Assembly (NCBI GenBank): GCA_902769525.1
Contig: CACXPG010000003.1
Coordinates: 186,001 to 250,000, forward strand
Direction: 5' to 3'
DNA length: 64,000 nucleotides
DNA from: an uncultured Bacteroidia bacterium
GTDB taxonomy: Bacteria > Bacteroidota > Bacteroidia > Bacteroidales > UBA932
Shown here: positions 31,880-39,780 of the stretch, piece by piece
Layout: each line of letters opens with the position of its first letter
Numbering within the stretch: position 1 is the stretch's first letter
Program-made: the position numbers and the translations under genes
Notes under the pieces: model-generated
The model's input: only the letters and a program-made list of their open reading frames with translations
Databases searched by the model: none
Told to the model about the DNA's origin: nothing

Positions 31880-33994
31880 ATGACAATGAGAACAACACTC
31901 AGAAGAACAAGACTGGCAGCCTTTATGGCAACAGTCGGCATTATTTCCCTGATAGCTGTATCCTGCGGAGGCGGAGGCAAGGGAGGTGATAAACCAGGGC
32001 CAGCTCCAACTACAGAAAATCTAAGTGTAAGCCCGACAACTCTCACTTTGGCTGGAGGTGCTTCAGCACAGATAAGCATAAGCTCTAATGTAGCCTGGAC
32101 AGTAACTGCTCCAAGCGGATATACTGCAACACCTGCCAGCGGAAGCAACAACGGCACAGTGACAGTAAAAGCATCTGCAACAGCAGCAGGCGGAACTCTT
32201 ACCGTAAAGGGAAAGAGCAAGTCTGTAAGCGTTACCATTTCAGCTCCTTCAGCTGCTGCAATAACCCTTGAGCCTGAAGCTGTCACCATACCTTCAACTG
32301 CAGGAAACGCCACTTTCAAGGTAAACTGCACAGGAAGCTGGACTATTACATTGCCTAACCCTAAACCAGCCTGGCTTACAAGTGTAACTCCTTCCAGTGG
32401 AAATGGAAACGGCACCGTTACCATCAACACCGCCAACTATACAGATAAGGTAAAGGGACAGACTTTCCTTACCGTCAAGAGCGGTGCCAACACAAAGTAT
32501 CTGACTATCATCAAGGAAGCTGCTCCTAACATTGCTCCTACAAAGCCTACAGGCCTCAAGCCTTCAGGCTCAAATGTAGAGACTATCACAACCTTCTCCT
32601 GGACCGCTTCTACAGACGGCAACAACGACAAGATCAAGTACACTGTTATGCTCTCGGAGGATAATGTAAACTGGAGATCTTTCGACCCGATCGAAGCTAC
32701 ATCTGTGATGAACGAGGAAGAGCTTCAGAAGAACACCACTTATTATTACAAGGTTGTCGCCGACGACGGATTTGAAGGCGGAAAGACAGAAAGCGACGTG
32801 GTTACTTTCACCACCGGATCCACCAAGTCCTACTGGGCAGACGGTGAGGTGAAGCTCTATGAGGTCAATTCAGACGGCTCTATAACTGAAGTAACAGAGA
32901 CTTCAAGACCATTCAAGCTCATATATACCGGAGACGGCTACACCCAGGATCTGTTTAAATATGGCGGACAGTTTGACCAGGAAATAGACAAGGGTATCAA
33001 GGCCCTGTTCCAGGTTGAGCCATACAAGTACTATTACTACTACTTTGCCGTCTATAAGGTTGCCGCATATTCCAAAGAAGCAGGCATGAGTTCAGGAGCC
33101 ACTGAATGGGAAAACGCTTCCACAAAGATAAACACCAAGTTCAAGTGTTCCTGGGCGGGAGGAAACTCCACCGGCATCGGATGCGACACCAGAACAGTTG
33201 AATTATACGCAGCAAAATGCTTTGGCGTCGAATATGACGGAGGCGTTGCTATCAGAACCAAGCTTAGCTGGTCCCCTATCAGCGTCATCATCAATGCAGA
33301 CCAGTATGCCGGAACAAACATCTGGTCTTCAGGAATGGACGGAATGAAAATGGTTTCCATTGCCCAAACCCCTGCAAGACATCCATCTTCCGGTTCATAC
33401 GGAGGATTTGAATATACCCTTCGCCATGAGTATGGCGGACATGGAATCGGTCTGCTCGGTGACGAGTATGTATATTACAACACTACTGCTTATCCTTACG
33501 ACAATCAGTCTACATTCCGTTACTGGCAGGGTATCGGAGCTTATGCAAATACCTATCTTCCTCAGTGGGATGCCACTAACAGTGCATGGTACTCAGATTA
33601 CGATCATTGCAACCTCGGTCTTACACCAACCGTTGAAGGTGCTAACTGGAAGACTTTTGCCGATATGACTGAAACCTACGGAGCCTGCAACATTAACCTC
33701 CATGCCGGAAGTGCAACTTATGGAGTAGGTATCTACCGTTCGGAGAACGGCAGCTGTATGATAAACAACATTCCTCACTTCAACACATTCAGCCGTTGGA
33801 AGATTTATTGCAGAATCAAGATTACTGCGGGAGAAACCCCTACCGTTGAGGATTTCGTCGCTCACGATTTTGACAAGACAAACAGCTACAGTTCTGCTGC
33901 TCCTAGCACGAAGGGCGCAACCCCTAACCAGAAGAGATGTGAGGGTCCTATCCTGATCGACCCATACCACAAGAAACCTTACAAGATGAGATAA
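31880..33994 (+). CDS. Secreted BACON/FnIII-domain metallopeptidase, M64 family
   Basis: A 704-residue lipoprotein. The signal peptide ends in a lipobox (IAVSC) followed by a Gly-rich stretch. Residues about 38-130 and 130-220 are two BACON-like Ig domains (the second with WLTSVTPSSGNGNG), and about 225-315 is a fibronectin III-like domain. The catalytic region resembles IgA peptidase M64: FKLIYTGDGYTQ near its start and the zinc motif HEYGGHGIGLLGDEY at about residues 516-530. The gene probably encodes a surface-exposed protease acting on host or dietary glycoprotein. ATG at 31880 is chosen because a perfect promoter lies just upstream. It follows the susCD operon but has its own promoter. 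Confidence 0.9.
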   Translation: MTMRTTLRRTRLAAFMATVGIISLIAVSCGGGGKGGDKPGPAPTTENLSVSPTTLTLAGGASAQISISSNVAWTVTAPSGYTATPASGSNNGTVTVKASATAAGGTLTVKGKSKSVSVTISAPSAAAITLEPEAVTIPSTAGNATFKVNCTGSWTITLPNPKPAWLTSVTPSSGNGNGTVTINTANYTDKVKGQTFLTVKSGANTKYLTIIKEAAPNIAPTKPTGLKPSGSNVETITTFSWTASTDGNNDKIKYTVMLSEDNVNWRSFDPIEATSVMNEEELQKNTTYYYKVVADDGFEGGKTESDVVTFTTGSTKSYWADGEVKLYEVNSDGSITEVTETSRPFKLIYTGDGYTQDLFKYGGQFDQEIDKGIKALFQVEPYKYYYYYFAVYKVAAYSKEAGMSSGATEWENASTKINTKFKCSWAGGNSTGIGCDTRTVELYAAKCFGVEYDGGVAIRTKLSWSPISVIINADQYAGTNIWSSGMDGMKMVSIAQTPARHPSSGSYGGFEYTLRHEYGGHGIGLLGDEYVYYNTTAYPYDNQSTFRYWQGIGAYANTYLPQWDATNSAWYSDYDHCNLGLTPTVEGANWKTFADMTETYGACNINLHAGSATYGVGIYRSENGSCMINNIPHFNTFSRWKIYCRIKITAGETPTVEDFVAHDFDKTNSYSSAAPSTKGATPNQKRCEGPILIDPYHKKPYKMR

Positions 33995-34015
33995 TTCTTG
34001 TGCACTTAAGTTATT

Positions 34016-34051
34016 AAGGAGAGGCTCAGCGATGGACCTCTCCTTTTTCTT
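34016..34051 (+). terminator. Terminator after the M64 peptidase gene
   Basis: A 9-base stem (34016-34024 with 34037-34045) with a 12-base loop, followed by T-rich sequence. Confidence 0.85.
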
Positions 34052-34103
34052 TATAATAAGTCACGAAGTTGCCCCCTTGAAGAGTGCTTTCAGAGGGGCG
34101 GGT

Positions 34104-34137
34104 AAAAAAAAAAGGGATGGCAGACGCCATCCCTTTT
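34104..34137 (-). terminator. Terminator after gdhA
   Basis: A perfect 12-base stem (34110-34121 with 34126-34137) and an A10 tract at 34104-34113 that reads as a U-run on the minus strand. Confidence 0.9.
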
Positions 34138-34159
34138 AAGATAATCAATTCGTTGAGAA

Positions 34160-35503
34160 TTAGATTATACCCTGCTCCAGCATTGCGGTAGCAACCTTCA
34201 TGAAGCCGGCGATGTTGGCACCCTTTACATAGTCTACGTGACCGTCTGGCTGAGTACCATACTTAACGCACTGCTCGTGGATGCTCTCCATGATGAAGTG
34301 AAGCTTATCGTCAACTTCCTTTGCAGACCAGCTGATATGGCTTGCGTTCTGGGTCATTTCCAGACCTGAAGTAGCAACACCACCAGCGTTTACAGCCTTA
34401 CCAGGAGCGAAGAGGATACCGTTGTTCTGGAAATAGTGGATAGCGCCTGGCTGGCATCCCATGTTGGATACCTCGCAGCAGCACCAGCAACCATTCTTCT
34501 GAAGTTCCTTGGCGTCGTCCTCAGAAAGCTCGTTCTGGAATGCGCAAGGGAGAGCGATGTCGCAAGGAACGCTCCAAGCCTTCTTGCCTGCAGTGAACTT
34601 AGCCTTCTCAGGGAACTTGGTAGCCATATCCTCAACCTTGTTGCGGTTAGAAGCACGCATATCAAGCATATAAGCAATCATCTCGTCGGTAATGCCGTCT
34701 GGAATCTCGCAAACTCCGTCAGGACCAGAGATAGCAACAACCTTAGCGCCAAGCTGCTTTGCCTTTGTAGCGGCACCCCAAGCTACGTTACCGAAACCTG
34801 AGAGAGCAACTCTCTTGCCTGCGATGTCCTTTCCAGCCTTGTGGAGAAGGTGCTGAGTGAAATACAGAGCGCCGAAACCGGTAGCCTCAGGACGAAGGAT
34901 AGAACCTCCCCAAGTAGCTCCCTTTCCGGTGAGAACTCCTGTGTTGTACTCTCTAGCAAGCTTCTTGTACATTCCGTAGAGGAAACCGATCTCGCGGCCG
35001 CCTACTCCTACGTCACCTGCAGGAATATCCTGATCAGGACCGATGCACTGCCAAAGCTCAGTCATAAATGCCTGGCAGAAACGCATGATTTCGTCGTTTG
35101 ACTTTCCTACTGGATCGAAGTCAGAACCACCCTTTGCACCACCCATAGGGAGAGTAGTCAGAGCGTTTTTGAAAGTCTGCTCGAAACCGAGGAACTTCAA
35201 CATTGAAGGAACCACTGCCTTGTGGAAACGGAGACCTCCCTTGTAAGGGCCGATAGCGCTGTTGAACTGGATACGATAACCGAGGTTAGTCTGAACTTCT
35301 CCCTTGTCGTCTACCCAAGTTACACGGAAAGTGAAGATACGGTCTGGCTCGACCATTCTCTCAACGATTTTTGCCTTTTCAAATTCAGGATGCTGGTTAT
35401 AAACCTCCTCGATAGACTCGAGAACTTCCTGAACGGCCTGAAGGTACTCATTTTCACCAGGATGCTTTGCAGCCAGGTTAGCCATTATTTCAGCTGTTTT
35501 CAT
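34160..35503 (-). CDS. gdhA: Glutamate dehydrogenase, NADP-type hexameric
   Basis: A 447-residue enzyme interconverting 2-oxoglutarate plus ammonia and glutamate, central to nitrogen assimilation. The catalytic region has GPYKGGLRFH and LPMGGAKGGSDFDP with the active-site lysine. The Rossmann part begins GKRVALSGFGNVAWG. The C-terminal part has GKAVNAGGVATSGLEMTQN. One stretch is odd: NGCWCCCEVSNMGCQPGAI (34450-34496) has five cysteines where family members usually have a hydrophobic strand followed by an EGANMP-like segment. korB ends 53 bases upstream on the same strand, so 2-oxoglutarate formation and use sit together. A strong terminator follows. Confidence 0.95.
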   Translation of the reverse strand: MKTAEIMANLAAKHPGENEYLQAVQEVLESIEEVYNQHPEFEKAKIVERMVEPDRIFTFRVTWVDDKGEVQTNLGYRIQFNSAIGPYKGGLRFHKAVVPSMLKFLGFEQTFKNALTTLPMGGAKGGSDFDPVGKSNDEIMRFCQAFMTELWQCIGPDQDIPAGDVGVGGREIGFLYGMYKKLAREYNTGVLTGKGATWGGSILRPEATGFGALYFTQHLLHKAGKDIAGKRVALSGFGNVAWGAATKAKQLGAKVVAISGPDGVCEIPDGITDEMIAYMLDMRASNRNKVEDMATKFPEKAKFTAGKKAWSVPCDIALPCAFQNELSEDDAKELQKNGCWCCCEVSNMGCQPGAIHYFQNNGILFAPGKAVNAGGVATSGLEMTQNASHISWSAKEVDDKLHFIMESIHEQCVKYGTQPDGHVDYVKGANIAGFMKVATAMLEQGII

Positions 35504-35556
35504 ATAAGTATGAATGTTTTAAAAAATTGGTTTGTTATAGTGTGAATGTTAATTTC

Positions 35557-36573
35557 TTATTCTACTGTCCAGGTGGCTCCGCTGTGCAGAAGCTCGTCCA
35601 TATTGTGGATCTTTGCCTTTGCCTTAACTTCGTCCAGCTGGAAATAAATGCTGTCGTCATAGGTCTTGTCAGCCACATCGCGGATGACACCCAGAGCTAC
35701 AGGGAAGTCAGGACCCTTCATGTCCACCAGCATTGAGTGGATTCCGAAGTTGTCCTCCTTTGAGTTGTGCACCAGAAGGTCTTTCTCGGTGATGCCGTTT
35801 TCTCCAATCTTTACAACCTTGAGCTTCAGGCCGTCCAGGATAATACCCTTGTCGCGGTCCTTGCCGAAGATCATTGGCTCTCCGTCGCGGAGAACTATGG
35901 TGCGGTCGGCTCTTACGGCGCGGTCTGAAATGTCTGCATGGGTTCCGTTGTTGTAGATCATGCAGTTGACCAGCATCTCCATCACAGAGGTTCCGTCATG
36001 CATGGCGGCTCTTACCATAATCTCCTGGTTGAGGGCAAGCTCACTGTCAAGGCTTCTGGCAAAGAAAGTTCCTCTTGCTCCGAGCACAAGCTCTCCAGGA
36101 GTGAAAGGATATTCTATTGTTCCGTAAGGAGAAGTCTTGGTAACCATTCCGAACCTTGAAGTAGGAGAATACTGGCCCTTTGTAAGACCGTAAATCCTGT
36201 TGTTGAACAGAATGATGTTAACGTCTATGTTCCTTCTGATCTCGTGGATGAAATGGTTTCCGCCGATAGCCAGGGCGTCTCCGTCACCGGTCATCTGCCA
36301 TACGGAAAGCTTAGGGTTGGCAACCTTCATTCCGGTAGCCAGGGCGCCTGCCCTTCCGTGGATTCCGTGGAAGCCGTAAGTGTTCATGTAGTAAGGGAAA
36401 CGGCTGGAGCATCCGATGCCTGATACAAAGACAAACTGCTCTCTGGTATATCCCCTCTTCTCGCAGATCTCAGGCATAGCCCTGAGAACGGCTGCAAGTA
36501 TTGCGTGGTCTCCGCAACCCGGGCACCACTTCACTATCTGGTCGCTTTTGAAATCTTGCTGTGTGTATTTCAT
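35557..36573 (-). CDS. korB: 2-oxoacid:ferredoxin oxidoreductase beta subunit (KorB type)
   Basis: A 338-residue thiamine-diphosphate-binding subunit. The conserved cysteines are in WCPGCGDH, with another in SGIGCSSRFP. The TPP/Mg motif starts GDGDALAIGGNH and continues to NNRIYGLTKGQ. With KorA it oxidises 2-oxoglutarate to succinyl-CoA with ferredoxin, or runs in reverse. It starts 16 bases after korA. An AGGAGG-like site (GGAGG at 36581-36585) precedes the ATG. No separate ferredoxin-type delta subunit gene is adjacent, as usual for this two-subunit form. Substrate assignment to 2-oxoglutarate is from family resemblance and the gdhA neighbour. Confidence 0.92.
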   Translation of the reverse strand: MKYTQQDFKSDQIVKWCPGCGDHAILAAVLRAMPEICEKRGYTREQFVFVSGIGCSSRFPYYMNTYGFHGIHGRAGALATGMKVANPKLSVWQMTGDGDALAIGGNHFIHEIRRNIDVNIILFNNRIYGLTKGQYSPTSRFGMVTKTSPYGTIEYPFTPGELVLGARGTFFARSLDSELALNQEIMVRAAMHDGTSVMEMLVNCMIYNNGTHADISDRAVRADRTIVLRDGEPMIFGKDRDKGIILDGLKLKVVKIGENGITEKDLLVHNSKEDNFGIHSMLVDMKGPDFPVALGVIRDVADKTYDDSIYFQLDEVKAKAKIHNMDELLHSGATWTVE

Positions 36574-36580
36574 GATAATT

Positions 36581-36585
36581 CCTCC
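36581..36585 (-). promoter_or_regulatory. Shine-Dalgarno before korB
   Basis: GGAGG on the minus strand ends 7 bases before the korB ATG, between korA and korB. Confidence 0.6.
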
Positions 36586-36589
36586 GCGA

Positions 36590-38419
36590 TTAAAGTGCCT
36601 TTACTGCGTCCACAATCTCGTGAACCATAAATGGCTGACCCTGTACTTTATTGAGCTGCAGATACTTGAACTGAGGAAGCTTTGCTCTCAGATAGTCTGC
36701 AAACTGCCCGCTGTTAAGCTCGCATACAAGAATCTTCTTGTAGTGGCTGAATACTTCTGCGGTATTCTTTGGCAGCGGGTTGATATAGTCGAACTGGGCA
36801 AAGCCCACGCTCTTTCCTTCTTCCAGAAGCTGTGAAGCTGCGGTGTAGAGATGGCCGTAAGTTCCGCCCCATCCTACAAGCAGCACGTCTGCCTCCTTCT
36901 GTCCGTAAACCTCGAGTTCAGGAATGCAGTCTGCAACCTTTGCAAGTTTGGTCGCACGGTTTCTTACCATCATCTCGTGAACCTCAGGATCAGAAGATAC
37001 GGCTCCGGCCGGACTCTTCTCCAGACCGCCTACCCTATGCTCCAGACCAGGTGTTCCAGGAATCGCCCACTTTCTGACGAAGGTCTCGGCGTCTCTCTCG
37101 AACGGCTTGAACTTACCCTCGCACTCGGTAATGATCGGAGGGTTGATTGCAGGATAGTCCGCCATTGAAGGAATCTTCCAAGGCTCGCTTCCGTTTCCAA
37201 GATAACCCTCAGACAGGAAGACTACAGGCATCATGTGCTCCATTGCAAATTTTGCAGCGTAGAATGCTGCCCTGAAGCAGTCTGACGGAGTTCTTGCAGC
37301 CATTACCATAACCGGGCACTCGCCGTTTCTTCCGTAAAGTGCCTGGGCAAGGTCTGTCTGCTCTGTCTTGGTAGGGATACCGGTGGAAGGGCCGCTGCGC
37401 TGAACATCCACAACAACCAGCGGGAGCTCGGCGATTACTGCAAGACCCAAAGCCTCGCTCTTGAGGGAAAGGCCAGGGCCGGAAGTAGTGGTAACTGCCA
37501 TGTTGCCAGCATAGGCGGCACCGATGGAAGTGCAGATTCCGGATATCTCGTCCTCGCACTGCATTGTCTTCACGCCCAGATTCTTGTGGATTGCAAGCTC
37601 TTCCAGGATAGCAGTTGCTGGAGTGATAGGATAAGATCCCACGAACATAGGTCTTCCGCTCTTTTCAGAAGCGGCGATAAGACCCCAAGCCGTTGCCTGG
37701 TTTCCGTTGATGCTGCGGTAAACACCCTTGTCGAGCTTTGCCGGCTCTACAGTGTAGGTGTTTCCTATTGCGTGAGTATTGTGAGCGTAGTTGTAACCAT
37801 CGTTGAGAACCTTGATGTTAGGCTCGATAAGATCCGGTTTCTTGGCAAACTTCTTTCTCAGGTACTGCTCCGTGAAATGAAGCGGACGGTTGAACATGAA
37901 ATAGCACATTCCAAGAGTGAAGATGTTCTTGCATCTTACTATGGACTTGAGATCCATTCCGCTGTCTTTCAGGCTCTCCTTGGTTAAGGAAGTAATAGGA
38001 GCCCAGATAATGTTATAGTCCTGAAGATTAAGTTCTTCAACAGGATCCATTGTCTTGAAGCCGGCCTTCTGCAGACCCTGCTCGTCAAAGGAATCCTGGT
38101 CCAGAATAATGCTTCCGCCAGGTTTAGCGAACTTGGCGTTTGCCATAAGTGCGGCAGGGTTCATAGATACGAGAACGTCCGCAAGATCACCAGGAGTCTT
38201 GACATCGCTCTGACCTATATGCACTTGAAAACCGGATACACCTGATACGGTGCCCTGTGGAGCTCTGATTTCAGCTGGATAATCCGGGAATGTAGATATC
38301 TCATTACCGTACAGTGCAGAAGCGTCTGCGAACAAAGTACCTGTGAGCTGCATTCCATCGCCGGAGTCACCGGTAAAACGGATTACCACATCTTTTACGT
38401 CAACCACTTTACGTTCCAT
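36590..38419 (-). CDS. korA: 2-oxoacid:ferredoxin oxidoreductase alpha subunit, gamma-alpha fusion (KorA type)
   Basis: A 609-residue fusion. Residues about 1-190 form the gamma domain (VIRFTGDSGDGMQLTG, and FPDYPAEIRAP). From about 215 on is the alpha pyrimidine-binding domain (GSYPITPATAI, ECEDEISG-like QCEDEISGICTSIGAAYAG, TTTSGPGLSLKSE). The C-terminal part (VLLVGWGGTYGH) is the transketolase C domain. It pairs with korB immediately downstream. A good promoter lies upstream at 38471-38501. The leader between promoter and start is about 50 bases. Confidence 0.94.
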   Translation of the reverse strand: MERKVVDVKDVVIRFTGDSGDGMQLTGTLFADASALYGNEISTFPDYPAEIRAPQGTVSGVSGFQVHIGQSDVKTPGDLADVLVSMNPAALMANAKFAKPGGSIILDQDSFDEQGLQKAGFKTMDPVEELNLQDYNIIWAPITSLTKESLKDSGMDLKSIVRCKNIFTLGMCYFMFNRPLHFTEQYLRKKFAKKPDLIEPNIKVLNDGYNYAHNTHAIGNTYTVEPAKLDKGVYRSINGNQATAWGLIAASEKSGRPMFVGSYPITPATAILEELAIHKNLGVKTMQCEDEISGICTSIGAAYAGNMAVTTTSGPGLSLKSEALGLAVIAELPLVVVDVQRSGPSTGIPTKTEQTDLAQALYGRNGECPVMVMAARTPSDCFRAAFYAAKFAMEHMMPVVFLSEGYLGNGSEPWKIPSMADYPAINPPIITECEGKFKPFERDAETFVRKWAIPGTPGLEHRVGGLEKSPAGAVSSDPEVHEMMVRNRATKLAKVADCIPELEVYGQKEADVLLVGWGGTYGHLYTAASQLLEEGKSVGFAQFDYINPLPKNTAEVFSHYKKILVCELNSGQFADYLRAKLPQFKYLQLNKVQGQPFMVHEIVDAVKAL

Positions 38420-38470
38420 AATAAACGATTCGCGAATAGAAATACTTTCAATTAATCACTAAAATATTTT

Positions 38471-38501
38471 CAAATATAGACAATCTTTCAACCCTAAACA
38501 A
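38471..38501 (-). promoter_or_regulatory. Promoter of korAB
   Basis: On the minus strand TTG (38501-38499), 20 bases, then TATATTTG (38478-38471), an exact -7 consensus. It is 51 bases before the korA start. Confidence 0.75.
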
Positions 38502-38544
38502 TAAAATCAAGATAATTTTTAAACAAACCCGTCAACAGCCACAT

Positions 38545-38581
38545 AAAAAAGGTACGGCCTGATTTTTCAAGCCGTACCTTT
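38545..38581 (-). terminator. Terminator of the nadK-uppS-bamA-skp operon
   Basis: An 11-base stem (38548-38558 with 38571-38581) and an A6 tract that reads as a U-run on the minus strand, 20 bases after the last skp gene. Confidence 0.88.
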
Positions 38582-38601
38582 AAATATTTTTGAGTTGTTT
38601 T

Positions 38602-39153
38602 TTACTGGAACTGAGTAGGCTGAGTCTTGCTTGCAGGAATGCCGAGCTCTGCCTTTACCAGAGGAAGCAGATTTACTGTATTTGCCTCGTCGATGTAGAT
38701 AATGGCGCCGGTAGCAAGGTCAAAAACATAAGCAAGACCCTGTGCCTTTGCAACCTTGTCAATAGCGTCCTGAGCTTTCTTCATCACAGGAGAAAGGAGA
38801 GTTTCCTGGCGTGAGCTGAAATCCTGCTCGGCCTGCTGCTGGAACTGGCGGATACGCTGAATCAGACTGTTGAGTTCGTCTTCCTTGGTCTTCTTTATAG
38901 ACTCGTTCCAGGTAGAAACCTTCTCGTTGTATTCCTTTACCTTTGCTTCATAATCTGTATTCATAGAGTTCAGAGTCTCGTTGAGTTCCTTTCCGAAAGC
39001 CTGAAGCTTTGTGAAAGCCTCGTCCCTCTCAGGCATGAGAGCAACTATTTCCTGTGAATTGATGTGGCCGAATTTCTGGGCGCTGGCCTTGGTTGGCATA
39101 AAGGCTGCAACTGCAATTACAGAAGCAACCAGCAACTTGATTGTCTTTTTCAT
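38602..39153 (-). CDS. Skp/OmpH-family periplasmic chaperone (copy 1)
   Basis: A 183-residue exported protein with a cleavable signal peptide (MKKTIKLLVAS to about KASA|QK). The mature part begins with the small beta segment FGHINSQEIVALMP, is followed by a long coiled coil rich in Glu, Lys and Gln (about 45-130), and ends with beta strands around YVFDLATGAIIYID. That is the jellyfish-tentacle fold of Skp, which holds unfolded outer membrane proteins for BamA. It is the last gene of the bamA operon, 28 bases after a second copy with similar layout, and a terminator follows. Confidence 0.9.
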   Translation of the reverse strand: MKKTIKLLVASVIAVAAFMPTKASAQKFGHINSQEIVALMPERDEAFTKLQAFGKELNETLNSMNTDYEAKVKEYNEKVSTWNESIKKTKEDELNSLIQRIRQFQQQAEQDFSSRQETLLSPVMKKAQDAIDKVAKAQGLAYVFDLATGAIIYIDEANTVNLLPLVKAELGIPASKTQPTQFQ

Positions 39154-39181
39154 ATTATTAACTTTTACAAATTTGAATTAT

Positions 39182-39709
39182 CTATTTTACTGTAGGATAG
39201 ACACTTATCACCTGGCTTGAAAGATCTGCCGCAGAAGCTGCGTAAACTACTCCGCCTGATGTCGCAATGTCAATTATAAGCATATATCCGCCCTTCTCGG
39301 CCACAATGTCTATAGCCTTCTGGACCTTTTCCTTTATAGGGTCAACAAGTTCCTGGCTCTTCTTCTGCATCAGTCCGTCCTGTCCGAAGTACTGCTGCTG
39401 CTTCTGCTTGGCGGCCTTTTCCTTGCTGATTATCTCTTCTTCTTTTGCCTGCCTCTGCGATGCGCTCAGAGAGGCTTTCTGCTTCTGGTAGGTATTGTAA
39501 AGTTTCTCAATCTCAGCGTAATCCTTCTTGACAGCCTCTTGATACTGGTTGCCCAGAGCCTGAAGCTTGTCTGTAGCCACCTTGTATTCCGGGATGGCGT
39601 TAAGGATTGTTTCGGTATTCACGTAACCGCACTTTTGCGGAACATTCTGAGCCGATGCCTGAAGGCATACGATCAACGATGCAACTGCCAAAACAAATAA
39701 CTTTTTCAT
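39182..39709 (-). CDS. Skp/OmpH-family periplasmic chaperone (copy 2)
   Basis: A 175-residue homolog of the neighbouring copy: signal peptide (about 1-20, ASAQ), short beta segment CGYVNTETILNAIPEY, coiled coil with many Lys, Gln and Ala (about 45-120), and C-terminal strands YMLIIDIATSGGVVYAA. It lies between bamA (71 bases) and copy 1 (28 bases). A full AGGAGG ribosome-binding site precedes the start at 39717-39722, unlike most genes here. Tandem skp copies after bamA are usual in Bacteroidetes. Confidence 0.9.
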   Translation of the reverse strand: MKKLFVLAVASLIVCLQASAQNVPQKCGYVNTETILNAIPEYKVATDKLQALGNQYQEAVKKDYAEIEKLYNTYQKQKASLSASQRQAKEEEIISKEKAAKQKQQQYFGQDGLMQKKSQELVDPIKEKVQKAIDIVAEKGGYMLIIDIATSGGVVYAASAADLSSQVISVYPTVK

Positions 39710-39716
39710 AACATTT

Positions 39717-39722
39717 CCTCCT
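39717..39722 (-). promoter_or_regulatory. Strong Shine-Dalgarno before skp copy 2
   Basis: AGGAGG on the minus strand, 7 bases before the ATG. Confidence 0.7.
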
Positions 39723-39780
39723 GTCTTTAGAAACTGTTTTCTAGAATATGCAATGCGTTATTCAAATACCTTGCCGTTTT

